Source: Chitinophaga pinensis (GTDB lineage: Bacteria; Bacteroidota; Bacteroidia; Flavobacteriales; Flavobacteriaceae). Taken from it: a DNA stretch of 35,215 bases. The position numbers were made by a program, and so were the translations under genes. This document shows, in pieces, positions 26,929-35,215 of this stretch (position 1 is its first letter; the number at the start of each line of letters is the position of its first letter). Where the stretch lies: the NCBI GenBank assembly GCA_943324545.2, contig CALPMA020000006.1:1-35215 (forward strand), given 5' to 3'. Below the pieces are notes generated by a model that saw only the letters and a program-made list of their open reading frames with translations, ran no database searches and was not told the origin of the DNA.

Positions 26929-27450
26929 TTAGAACAAGTATTTAACTTCATTTTTTATATAGGATAATGCGACGCTTGATGGCGATTGCTTATCCATTAA
27001 ATCATTCATGATTACTTCACGAAGTTTGTTTGCCGTATCAACACGATCACCCATATTGGTTCTTCGTATCATTTGAATGGTAGCGTTTTTAGCAGTAAGA
27101 ATAACAGTCCAACATTCATCTGACATATAAATTTGTTGGGTTAAGTTGTGCTCAAACTCTTGTTCAATAGTTGAAATCAATAAATTCTCATAATCATTTT
27201 TATTTTCTGAATTGGGAGAAATTCTAATTAATAATTTCCCAGGATTAATTCTTTCTAAAAACAAAGTCATTCTTTCAAAAGCCTGTAATCTCAATGGTAA
27301 TGCATCTTTTTGAGTGTCTTTATTCAATAAATACCTGCGTCTTCCTTCTTCGTTTTTAGTGTGTAAGTTGAAAAAATAATAGGCTACAAAACCAGTAATA
27401 ATTGCTGGTAATGTATAACTTAATAATTCGATCAATTTTGTAGTATCCAT
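26929..27450 (-). CDS. Conserved hypothetical protein with N-terminal TM helix (DUF7935-like)
   Basis: LIELLSYTLPAIITGFVAYYFFNLHTKNEE...KDALPLRLQAFERMTLFLERINPGKLLIRISP, a pattern typical of conserved Bacteroidota proteins. Confidence 0.7.
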   Translation of the reverse strand: MDTTKLIELLSYTLPAIITGFVAYYFFNLHTKNEEGRRRYLLNKDTQKDALPLRLQAFERMTLFLERINPGKLLIRISPNSENKNDYENLLISTIEQEFEHNLTQQIYMSDECWTVILTAKNATIQMIRRTNMGDRVDTANKLREVIMNDLMDKQSPSSVALSYIKNEVKYLF

Positions 27451-27546
27451 TTTTATTGTTTATAGTTATTTTTAGAATTAAAAAAAACAAATTAACGAAT
27501 AAAGAAATAAACTTATAGCTTACATTTGATAAAATTTATATAAAAA

Positions 27547-28317
27547 ATGGATATTCTAGTTATAACATTATTATGTGTAGCTGCATTTTTAGCTGGATTT
27601 ATTGATGCAATTATTGGTGGCGGTGGATTAATTCAAACGCCTATGGGAATGATTTTGTTACCCAATCTGCCGGTTTCAACAATTATTGGAACTCTTAAAG
27701 TTCCATCTTTTAGCGGAACTTTTTTTGCTGCAATTCAGTATTTAAAGAAAATTGAAATGAATTGGAAACTACTCATTCTAATGATGGTATTAGCAGTCCC
27801 ATCAGCCTTTTTAGGTTCTGCCTTGTTGACTTATATGAGTAATGATTTTATGAAACCATTACTTTTAGTGATTTTATCTTTATTATTGATTTATACGTAT
27901 GTAAAGAAAAATTTTGGAATGAATTCTGATAAATCACATTCCCCTAAACAACAACTATTTTATGCTGTTTTAATTTCTTTTTTTATTGGATTTTATGATG
28001 GCTTTATAGGTCCCGGAACGGGTAGCTTTTTGGTTTTGGCATTTGTAATCCTACTTGGATTCGATTTTCTACAAGCTTCCGCAAATGCTAAAATGGTAAA
28101 TTTAGCAACTAATTTTGGTTCGATTTGTTTGTTTATTATCAAAGGCAAAATACTATGGATGATTGCAATTCCAATGGCTATTTGCAATTCTTTAGGAGGT
28201 TATATTGGTGCAAAGCTGGCTATTAACAAAGGAAATAAATTCATTAGGATATTCTTTTTAGTTGTCGTTTTAGGAACGTTAGTTAGGTTTGCTTATGATG
28301 TTTTTCATGGAAAATAA
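27547..28317 (+). CDS. TSUP family transporter (sulfite exporter TauE/SafE)
   Basis: AAFLAGFIDAIIGGGGLIQTPMGMILLPNLPVSTIIGTLKV and GFYDGFIGPGTGSFLVLAFV...ASANAKMVNLATNFGS. Confidence 0.94.
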   Translation: MDILVITLLCVAAFLAGFIDAIIGGGGLIQTPMGMILLPNLPVSTIIGTLKVPSFSGTFFAAIQYLKKIEMNWKLLILMMVLAVPSAFLGSALLTYMSNDFMKPLLLVILSLLLIYTYVKKNFGMNSDKSHSPKQQLFYAVLISFFIGFYDGFIGPGTGSFLVLAFVILLGFDFLQASANAKMVNLATNFGSICLFIIKGKILWMIAIPMAICNSLGGYIGAKLAINKGNKFIRIFFLVVVLGTLVRFAYDVFHGK

Positions 28318-28389
28318 GCATTGTATAACTAACTTAAAATTGTTAAGATTTAGTTTGTTTTTCATAACCAAATCCTCATTCTAAATTCC

Positions 28390-28397
28390 TATTTTTG
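28390..28397 (+). promoter_or_regulatory. Predicted -7 promoter element (TATTTTTG) for the helicase gene
   Basis: TAnnTTTG match 17 nt upstream of the ATG. Confidence 0.45.
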
Positions 28398-28414
28398 TAT
28401 TCCTATTCATTAAA

Positions 28415-30739
28415 ATGCAAAAATACATAAGCCAACTTAACTCAGCACAACAAGAACCAGTTCTTCAAAAAGACGGGCCGATGATTATTATCGCTGGTGC
28501 AGGTTCTGGAAAAACACGTGTTTTAACAATTAGAATTGCGTACCTAATGAGTTTGGGCGTTGATGCTTTTAGTATTTTGGCATTAACATTCACGAACAAA
28601 GCAGCTCGTGAAATGAAAAAAAGAATTTCTGATATTGTTGGAACCAATGAAGCAAAAAATCTTTGGATGGGAACATTCCACTCCGTATTTGCAAGAATTC
28701 TTCGTTCTGAATCGGATAAACTGGGTTATCCTTCCAATTTCACGATTTATGATACCCAAGATTCTGTTCGATTAATATCTGCAGTTATTAAAGAAATGCA
28801 ACTAGATAAAGATATTTATAAACCTAAACAGGTTCTAGGTAGAATATCATCTTATAAAAACAGTTTGATTACGGTTAAAGCCTATTTCAACAATCCAGAA
28901 TTAATGGAAGCTGATGCGATGTCTAAAAAACCTCGATTAGGAGAAATTTATCAAAATTATGTTGATCGTTGTTTTAAAGCGGGAGCCATGGATTTTGATG
29001 ATTTACTATTAAAAACTAATGAATTGCTATCTCGTTTCCCTGAAGTTTTAGCTAAATACCAAGACCGATTTAGGTATATTTTAGTTGATGAGTATCAAGA
29101 TACCAATCATTCACAATACTTAATTGTTCGTGCTTTATCCGATAAATTTCAAAATATATGTGTGGTAGGAGATGATGCTCAAAGTATTTATGCTTTCCGA
29201 GGGGCTAACATAAATAATATTTTGAATTTCCAAAAAGATTATGATGGTGTAAAGACCTATCGCTTAGAACAAAATTACCGTTCTACAAAAAATATTGTTG
29301 AAGCCGCAAATTCAATTATTGAAAAAAACAAAACCAAATTAGATAAAATAGTTTGGACAGCAAATGATTCAGGATCTAAAATTAAAGTACATCGAAGTTT
29401 GACTGATGGGGAAGAAGGTCGATTTGTTGCCAGCACCATTTGGGATCAGAAAATGCAAAACCAAATGATGAATGGGCAATTTGCAATTCTTTATCGAACC
29501 AATGCGCAATCTCGTGCGATGGAAGATGCACTAAGAAAAAGAGATATCCCGTATCGTATTTATGGAGGTTTGTCCTTCTACCAAAGAAAAGAAATAAAAG
29601 ATGTTTTGTGTTATTTGCGATTGATTATCAATCCAAAAGATGAAGAAGCATTAATTCGTGTCATCAATTATCCAGCTCGAGGAATAGGGGATACTACCGT
29701 TGAAAAACTAACTATTGCAGCCAATCATTATAAAAGATCGATATTTGAAGTAATGCAAAATATTGATAAAATTGATTTAAAGCTGAATTCTAGTGCAAAA
29801 CAAAAACTGACTGATTTTGTAACGATGATTCAGAGTTTTCAGGTCATAAATGAAAATCAAGATGCATTTTATATTGCCGATCATGTGGCTAAAAAAACAG
29901 GATTGGTTCAAGAATTGAAAAAAGATGGAACTCCTGAAGGAATTGCCAGAATTGAAAATATTGAGGAATTATTGAACGGTATAAAAGATTTTACCGAAGG
30001 CCAAAAAGAAATTGACGGTGCACGAGGTTCATTGGCTGAATTTATGGAAGACGTTGCTTTGGCTACCGATTTAGATAAAGATACTGGCGATGATGATCGG
30101 GTGGCTTTAATGACGATTCACTTGGCTAAAGGATTGGAATTTCCAACGGTTTTTGTGGTGGGAATGGAAGAAGACTTGTTTCCAAGTGCAATGAGTATGA
30201 GTACCAGAAGTGAATTAGAAGAGGAACGCCGCTTATTTTATGTGGCATTAACTCGTGCGGAACACCAAGCCTATTTGACTTATGCTCAATCTCGTTACCG
30301 ATGGGGAAAATTGACCGATAGTGAACCTTCCAGATTTATTGAAGAAATTGACGGTCAATATTTGGAATATTTAACTCCAGAAGAAAATAATTACCGTTAT
30401 AAACCAATGATTGATAGCGATATATTTGGTGATGTCGATAAGTCAAAATTGCGATTGGCTAAACCAATAGGAGGAACGCCACCGAAACAATATGGCGATG
30501 AACAAACGGCAATTGTAAGAAAATTAAAACCAATAAATTCCGATGCTACTACTGGCACTGCGAATCTATTTGACAATAAATTAACCATTGGAAATGTTGT
30601 AATGCATGAGCGTTTCGGAAAAGGAGAAGTCATTAATCTTGAAGGTGTTGGCGCAGATAAAAAAGCCGAAATAAAATTTGAAGTCGGAGGAATCAAGAAG
30701 TTATTACTTCGTTTTGCAAAATTAGACATTATAGGGTAA
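28415..30739 (+). CDS. UvrD/PcrA-type ATP-dependent DNA helicase
   Basis: LNSAQQEPVLQKDGPMIIIAGAGSGKTRVLTIRIAYL, TFTNKAAREMKKR, ILVDEYQDTNHSQY, VVGDDAQSIYAFRGA, LEQNYRS, LMTIHLAKGLEFPTVFVVGMEE, EEERRLFYVALTRAE. Confidence 0.96.
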   Translation: MQKYISQLNSAQQEPVLQKDGPMIIIAGAGSGKTRVLTIRIAYLMSLGVDAFSILALTFTNKAAREMKKRISDIVGTNEAKNLWMGTFHSVFARILRSESDKLGYPSNFTIYDTQDSVRLISAVIKEMQLDKDIYKPKQVLGRISSYKNSLITVKAYFNNPELMEADAMSKKPRLGEIYQNYVDRCFKAGAMDFDDLLLKTNELLSRFPEVLAKYQDRFRYILVDEYQDTNHSQYLIVRALSDKFQNICVVGDDAQSIYAFRGANINNILNFQKDYDGVKTYRLEQNYRSTKNIVEAANSIIEKNKTKLDKIVWTANDSGSKIKVHRSLTDGEEGRFVASTIWDQKMQNQMMNGQFAILYRTNAQSRAMEDALRKRDIPYRIYGGLSFYQRKEIKDVLCYLRLIINPKDEEALIRVINYPARGIGDTTVEKLTIAANHYKRSIFEVMQNIDKIDLKLNSSAKQKLTDFVTMIQSFQVINENQDAFYIADHVAKKTGLVQELKKDGTPEGIARIENIEELLNGIKDFTEGQKEIDGARGSLAEFMEDVALATDLDKDTGDDDRVALMTIHLAKGLEFPTVFVVGMEEDLFPSAMSMSTRSELEEERRLFYVALTRAEHQAYLTYAQSRYRWGKLTDSEPSRFIEEIDGQYLEYLTPEENNYRYKPMIDSDIFGDVDKSKLRLAKPIGGTPPKQYGDEQTAIVRKLKPINSDATTGTANLFDNKLTIGNVVMHERFGKGEVINLEGVGADKKAEIKFEVGGIKKLLLRFAKLDIIG

Positions 30740-30756
30740 TAGCTTAAAGCATAAAA

Positions 30757-31377
30757 ATGGCTCAATTCATAAAAATTTACGAAAATAACCCAAACGAAGT
30801 CGCGATAAAAAAAGTGGTTGAGGTATTGAAAAATGGTGGGTTAGTGATATACCCAACAGATACCGTTTATGGTTTGGGTTGCGATATTACCAATTCCAAA
30901 GCCCTTGAGCGAATTGCAAAAATAAAAGGAGTAAAGTTGGAAAAAGCCAATTTCTCATTCGTATGTTCCAATTTAAGTCACATTTCCGATTACATTAAAC
31001 AAATAGATACGGTCACATTTAAAATCCTAAAAAGAGCGTTGCCCGGACCTTATACTTTTATTCTCCCTGGTAATAATAATTTACCTAAAGAATTTAAGAA
31101 AAAAACTACCGTTGGAATTCGAGTTCCTGATAATGCAATTGCTTTAGAAATTGTTCGCCAACTGGGAAATCCAATCGTTTCAACATCTATACATGATGAA
31201 GATGAAGTTTTAGAATACTCTACTGATCCAGAATTAATTTTTGAAAAATGGCAAAACCTTGTAAATATAGTAATTGATGGAGGTTACGGAGATAATATTG
31301 GTTCAACTATTATTGATTTATCAGGATTTGAACCCGTTGTAATTAGAGAAGGTAAAGGAAATTTGGATATTCTTTGA
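30757..31377 (+). CDS. L-threonylcarbamoyladenylate synthase family protein (Sua5/YciO/TsaC)
   Basis: LKNGGLVIYPTDTVYGLGCDITNSKALERIAKIKG, RALPGPYTFIL, TVGIRVPDNAIALEIVRQLGNPIVSTS. Confidence 0.94.
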   Translation: MAQFIKIYENNPNEVAIKKVVEVLKNGGLVIYPTDTVYGLGCDITNSKALERIAKIKGVKLEKANFSFVCSNLSHISDYIKQIDTVTFKILKRALPGPYTFILPGNNNLPKEFKKKTTVGIRVPDNAIALEIVRQLGNPIVSTSIHDEDEVLEYSTDPELIFEKWQNLVNIVIDGGYGDNIGSTIIDLSGFEPVVIREGKGNLDIL

Positions 31378-31404
31378 GTCGGTTTTCAATTTTATATAAG
31401 TTAT

Positions 31405-31440
31405 AAAAAAAACGTCTTGATTTCTCAAGACGTTTTTTTT
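31405..31440. terminator. Bidirectional intrinsic terminator
   Basis: AAAAAAAACGTCTTGA-TTTC-TCAAGACGTTTTTTTT between genes ending at 31377 (+) and 31478 (-). Confidence 0.88.
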
Positions 31441-31477
31441 ATTTCTGAATGAAGTATAGCAGTTTGCTAAAATCCAT

Positions 31478-32308
31478 TTATTGTTTCTTCATTTCTTTTT
31501 CGATCATTTCGTAAAATTCATCGATTTTAGGTAAGATTACAATACGAGTTCTCCTATTTATTGCTCTATTTACGACAGAGTTGTTATCTACTAATGGGAC
31601 AAATTCTCCACGACCGGCAGCAATTAACTGCTTAGGATTTACTTTTAAATCTTTTGTTAAAACGCGAACAATAGCTGTAGAACGTTTCGCACTTAAATCC
31701 CAGTTATCTATTAAAATATTATTTCCAATAAACGGAACATTATCTGTATGACCCTCTACCATACACTCAAATGTTGGTTTTTCATTAATGATTTTAGCTA
31801 CTTTCGCAAGTACCTCTTTAGCACGATCGCTAACTAAATAGCTTCCACTTTTAAATAATAATTTATCAGCAATAGAGATGAAGACAACTCCTTTTTCAAC
31901 ATTCACTTCAATGTCTGGATCTGTAACTCCTACAGCGCTTTTAATACTTGTTACTAATGCTAAAGTTACACTATCTTTTTTAGTTAAAGCATCTTGCATT
32001 CTAGAAATTTTAATGTCTTTTTCTTTAATAGTTTCTAATGCTTTTTCAATATTTTGTGCTCCTTTAGTAGATAACGTGGTCATATTATCCATATTTTGAA
32101 TTAAATTGGTATTACTTTTCTTTAGAAAATCAATTTGATTAATTAGAGCATCCTTGTCATTAATACACATGTTTAATTTCACGGTGCATGAATTTAATAA
32201 ATCTTGAATTTCTTTATTTTTTGTTTCTAGATCAACAAATTTTTTCTTAGAAACGCAAGAAGTGGAAAATAAAGTTAAAAATAATAATGATAAAACGATT
32301 CTTTTCAT
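31478..32308 (-). CDS. OmpA-family lipoprotein
   Basis: Lipobox FSTSC, coiled-coil region, C-terminal OmpA domain (FECMVEGHTDNVPF...NWDLSAKRSTAIVRVL...GRGEFVPL...NRRTRIVI). Confidence 0.94.
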   Translation of the reverse strand: MKRIVLSLLFLTLFSTSCVSKKKFVDLETKNKEIQDLLNSCTVKLNMCINDKDALINQIDFLKKSNTNLIQNMDNMTTLSTKGAQNIEKALETIKEKDIKISRMQDALTKKDSVTLALVTSIKSAVGVTDPDIEVNVEKGVVFISIADKLLFKSGSYLVSDRAKEVLAKVAKIINEKPTFECMVEGHTDNVPFIGNNILIDNWDLSAKRSTAIVRVLTKDLKVNPKQLIAAGRGEFVPLVDNNSVVNRAINRRTRIVILPKIDEFYEMIEKEMKKQ

Positions 32309-32365
32309 GAGGTTTATTTTTTTACAAAATTAAAGAAAATAACAATACGATTGATTTAAAAATTT

Positions 32366-33346
32366 TCAAAAATTATGCTGTTTTTTAATATAATAATTAT
32401 ATACTATACTATTTCTTTCAAAATAGTGATTAACTTTAATTTGGCCTCTTTTATTTAAATTCATTTGAATTAAATGATAATAATGGAAATGCGCTTTTAA
32501 TACAGCAAATAAATGTGTAAATTTTCCTTGGAATAAAAATCTAATTCCTGCAATACCATCTAATAACATTCGAATAAATATTATTTTAAGTAGTTTTTCG
32601 TTAGGTAAATTTTTGGTTAACATGAATAAAGAATTTCTAAAATTCAAAAAAGTTTTCTTAGGGTTTTCTTCGCTTAATGTTGCTCCGCCAACATGATAAA
32701 TGGTAGATAAACCATTGTATTTTATAATGTATTTTTTATTTTTTGCACGCCAACATAAATCTATTTCTTCTTGATGAGCAAAAAAATCTCCATCAAAACC
32801 GTTTAATTCTCTGTATACAGAACTTCTTATAAAAAAACACGCCCCTGATGCCCAAAAAATTTCGCAAGTATCGTTGTATTGCCCCAAATCTTTTTCTATG
32901 GTTTCAAATATTCTCCCACGACAATAAGGAAAACCATATTTATCAATAAAACCTCCGCCAGCGCCAGCATATTCAAAATAGTCTTTACGTTTGTAATCCA
33001 ATATTTTCGGTTGAACAATTGCAGTATTTGGTTCGTTTTTGAAGGTTTCAAGTATTGGTTGTAACCAATTTGGAGTAACTTCAACATCTGAATTTACTAA
33101 GGCAAAAATATCGGCATTAACCGATTTTAAGGCTTCGTTATAACCCTGAGCAAACCCAAAGTTGTATTCGTTTTTTATTATTTGAACCGAAGGAAAATTA
33201 GTGGAAACAAATGAAATCGAATCGTCTGAAGAGTCATTATCGGCTAGATAAATTGTTGATTCTGGAGAGTTTTTAATAATCGATGGCAGAAACTGTTCTA
33301 ACAATTTCTTACCATTCCAATTTAAAATTACAACTGCAATTTTCAT
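32366..33346 (-). CDS. Glycosyltransferase family 2 protein
   Basis: KIAVVILNWNGKKLLEQFLPSIIKNSPESTIYLADNDSSDDS, FALVNSDVEVTPNWL, ASGACFFIRSSVYRELNGFDGDFFAHQEEIDLCWRAK. Confidence 0.94.
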   Translation of the reverse strand: MKIAVVILNWNGKKLLEQFLPSIIKNSPESTIYLADNDSSDDSISFVSTNFPSVQIIKNEYNFGFAQGYNEALKSVNADIFALVNSDVEVTPNWLQPILETFKNEPNTAIVQPKILDYKRKDYFEYAGAGGGFIDKYGFPYCRGRIFETIEKDLGQYNDTCEIFWASGACFFIRSSVYRELNGFDGDFFAHQEEIDLCWRAKNKKYIIKYNGLSTIYHVGGATLSEENPKKTFLNFRNSLFMLTKNLPNEKLLKIIFIRMLLDGIAGIRFLFQGKFTHLFAVLKAHFHYYHLIQMNLNKRGQIKVNHYFERNSIVYNYYIKKQHNF

Positions 33347-33355
33347 TTATTTATA

Positions 33356-33802
33356 TTAAAATTGATATTCAGGTAGTTCTTGTAGAAAATCATACTTTTC
33401 ATTCTCATAATCCATTTTGCAAAAGTAATGATTAAGTCCATTAGTCACCATTAAATATTCTGCTTTTAAAGTCATATTGTATCTTGCAATTTGATCGAAA
33501 GTACTTTGAGTAACTTTAACTTCTGGAGCTTTACATTCTACTAAAATTGTAATATCCCCATCTGGTTTATAAACGACAATATCATATCTTTTGGTTAAAT
33601 TATTGATTTTTATCAACTTCTCAACATTGATATGTGACTTAGGATATTTTTTCTCTTGCAATAGAAATTGAACCACATGTTGGCGAACCCATTCTTCAGG
33701 TGAAATAATTATAAATTTTTTCCTAATTTCATCGAAAATAGCTACTTTATTTTCACTATTTTTGAATCGGAATGAATAAGTTGGAAATTGCAATTGCTTC
33801 AT
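33356..33802 (-). CDS. Orphan protein with type I restriction HsdR N-terminal-like (HSDR_N) nuclease domain
   Basis: FIIISPEEWVRQHVVQFLLQEKKYPKSHINVEKLIKINNLTKRYDIVVYKPDGDITILVECKAPEVKVTQSTFDQIARYN: D...ECK pattern of the PD-(D/E)xK fold. Confidence 0.85.
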   Translation of the reverse strand: MKQLQFPTYSFRFKNSENKVAIFDEIRKKFIIISPEEWVRQHVVQFLLQEKKYPKSHINVEKLIKINNLTKRYDIVVYKPDGDITILVECKAPEVKVTQSTFDQIARYNMTLKAEYLMVTNGLNHYFCKMDYENEKYDFLQELPEYQF

Positions 33803-33806
33803 AAAG

Positions 33807-33814
33807 CAAAAGTA
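33807..33814 (-). promoter_or_regulatory. Predicted -7 promoter element (TACTTTTG on minus) for the HSDR_N/GT2 pair
   Basis: TAnnTTTG match only 4 nt from the annotated ATG; no clear -33 TTG. Confidence 0.35.
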
Positions 33815-33891
33815 TAAAATTAGTTTAAAAGTTTATGTTTATAAATATACCCGATTCTAACAACTTTTTACATTAAATAACTGCTCAAACA

Positions 33892-34896
33892 ATGGATGAA
33901 GTTGTAAAAATAGTAAATGACATAAAAGAAGGTAATTTAAAACCCATCTATTTTTTAATGGGCGAGGAGCCTTATTATATAGATAGACTATCAGATTATA
34001 TCGAAAATAATGTACTTTCTGAAGAAGAAAAGGGCTTTAATCAAACGGTACTTTATGGACGTGATGTTTCTATTGAAGATATAGTTTCAGCAGCAAAACG
34101 GTATCCTATGATGGCTGAAAGACAAGTTATTATTGTTAAAGAAGCTCAAGATTTGTCCAAATCAATAGACAAATTTGAGAATTACGCATCAGATCCTATG
34201 CCTTCTACAGTATTAGTTCTTTGCTATAAATACAAAACTCTTGATAAGCGTAAAAAAGTGACTAAACTAATTGAAAAATCAGGATTAGTTTTTGAAAGTA
34301 AGAAATTATATGAAAACCAAGTCGGTCAATGGATTAACCGAGTTTTACAAGCTAAAAATTACTCCATTGAAGCCAAAGCTTCCGCAATGCTCATAGAGTT
34401 TTTAGGTACCAATTTGGAAAAGATTAATAATGAATTGGACAAACTTCAAATTATTTTACCTCTTGGAAGTACAATCTCTGCTAATGACATAGAGGAGAAT
34501 ATAGGTTTTAGTAAAGATTATAATATTTTTGAGTTACGAAAAGCAATAGGTGAAATGAACCAGTTAAAATCGTATAAAATAGCTCAGTATTTTTCAGAAA
34601 ACCCTAAAGACCATCCTTTAGTAATGACAACGGGAATGCTATTTAGTTTCTTTGTTCAATTGCTTCAATACCATGGATTAAAGGATAAAAATCCTAAAAA
34701 TGTAGCTACAATCTTGAAGGTTAATCCGTACTTCCTCAAAGATTATGATGTTGCATTAAGAAATTATCCAATGAAAAAAGTAAGTAGAATAGTTACACTT
34801 CTTAGGGATATAGATGTAAAAAGCAAAGGTGTTGGAGCCAATTCTTTACCTCAGCAAGAATTATTGAAAGAAATGCTAGTTGGAATTTTTAATTAA
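33892..34896 (+). CDS. holA: DNA polymerase III subunit delta
   Basis: LKPIYFLMGEEPYYIDRLSDYIENNVL...RYPMMAERQVIIVKEAQ...VLCYKYKTLDKRKK...FLGTNLEKINNELDKL. Confidence 0.93.
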   Translation: MDEVVKIVNDIKEGNLKPIYFLMGEEPYYIDRLSDYIENNVLSEEEKGFNQTVLYGRDVSIEDIVSAAKRYPMMAERQVIIVKEAQDLSKSIDKFENYASDPMPSTVLVLCYKYKTLDKRKKVTKLIEKSGLVFESKKLYENQVGQWINRVLQAKNYSIEAKASAMLIEFLGTNLEKINNELDKLQIILPLGSTISANDIEENIGFSKDYNIFELRKAIGEMNQLKSYKIAQYFSENPKDHPLVMTTGMLFSFFVQLLQYHGLKDKNPKNVATILKVNPYFLKDYDVALRNYPMKKVSRIVTLLRDIDVKSKGVGANSLPQQELLKEMLVGIFN

Positions 34897-34979
34897 TTCT
34901 ACCTATTTACAATAGTAATAGCATTTGAATTAATAACTATTTTAACGATATTTGTCATTCAAATTTTAAAATTTCATTT

Positions 34980-35162
34980 ATGGGAATGAATAAAAATACA
35001 ATTTTAGGTTGGGCAACGTTATTAATGGTACTAATGGGTTTGTTACTAATTGGATTGGGAATTTTTAAATATAGTGAAATCTCAGGATGGGGATTTGTTG
35101 CCGCTGGGGTTGGTTTTCTAGCAAATGCATGGGTTTTTAATGCACTAAAAGGTAGGATTTAA
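34980..35162 (+). CDS. CAL67264-type small membrane protein, 60 aa
   Basis: MGMNKNTILGWATLLMVLMGLLLIGLGIFKYSEISGWGFVAAGVGFLANAWVFNALKGRI, a pattern recognised from Flavobacteriia. Confidence 0.8.
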   Translation: MGMNKNTILGWATLLMVLMGLLLIGLGIFKYSEISGWGFVAAGVGFLANAWVFNALKGRI

Positions 35163-35215
35163 TTTTTTCAAACAGAAAAATCATATAATTATTTATAATA
35201 TAATAAAATAAAATA

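Noticed and set aside
30397-30765. 122-aa minus-strand ORF opposite the helicase 3' end
   Set aside because: Shadow ORF. It overlaps the strong helicase CDS and the start of the Sua5-type gene.
33356-33802. Possible restriction-modification system
   Set aside because: Only an HSDR_N-type domain is present. No methyltransferase, specificity subunit or helicase motor is nearby, so it is treated as an orphan protein.

Overview
This 35.2 kb window is AT-rich chromosome from a Flavobacterium-like member of Bacteroidota. The clade call rests on TAnnTTTG promoter motifs, split transketolase subunits and CCC-motif and CAL67264-type membrane proteins. Most of the window is housekeeping: coaD, ddl, a PASTA protein, rluD, yaaA, pabA/trpG, a marR-nitroreductase-yceI operon, rocD, a Smr protein, a cysteine desulfurase, dnaB, accA, an lptF/G permease, tgt, an LTA-synthase-like sulfatase, split transketolase, TSUP, a UvrD-type helicase, a Sua5-type protein, OmpA, a GT2, an orphan HSDR_N protein and holA. 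I found no tRNA, rRNA, CRISPR array, IS element, prophage or obvious defence island. I also see no clear new multi-gene system. The signals most worth checking are small: (i) a 12-nt A homopolymer splitting one secreted protein into two ORFs (2264-2885, minus strand); (ii) a dense array of perfect palindromes over a well-formed promoter upstream of marR (10903-10956); (iii) two intergenic elements with a conserved-block plus variable-hairpin layout that look like genome-wide Flavobacteriia repeats or structured RNAs (about 5148-5218 and 22078-22204); (iv) an unrelated secreted-protein gene between the two transketolase halves; (v) an orphan HsdR-N-like PD-(D/E)xK protein beside a glycosyltransferase; (vi) a 14-bp perfect palindrome at the predicted yaaA transcription start. 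The ORF track missed two coding regions: a truncated DUF6671-like gene at the left edge and a 58-aa membrane protein.
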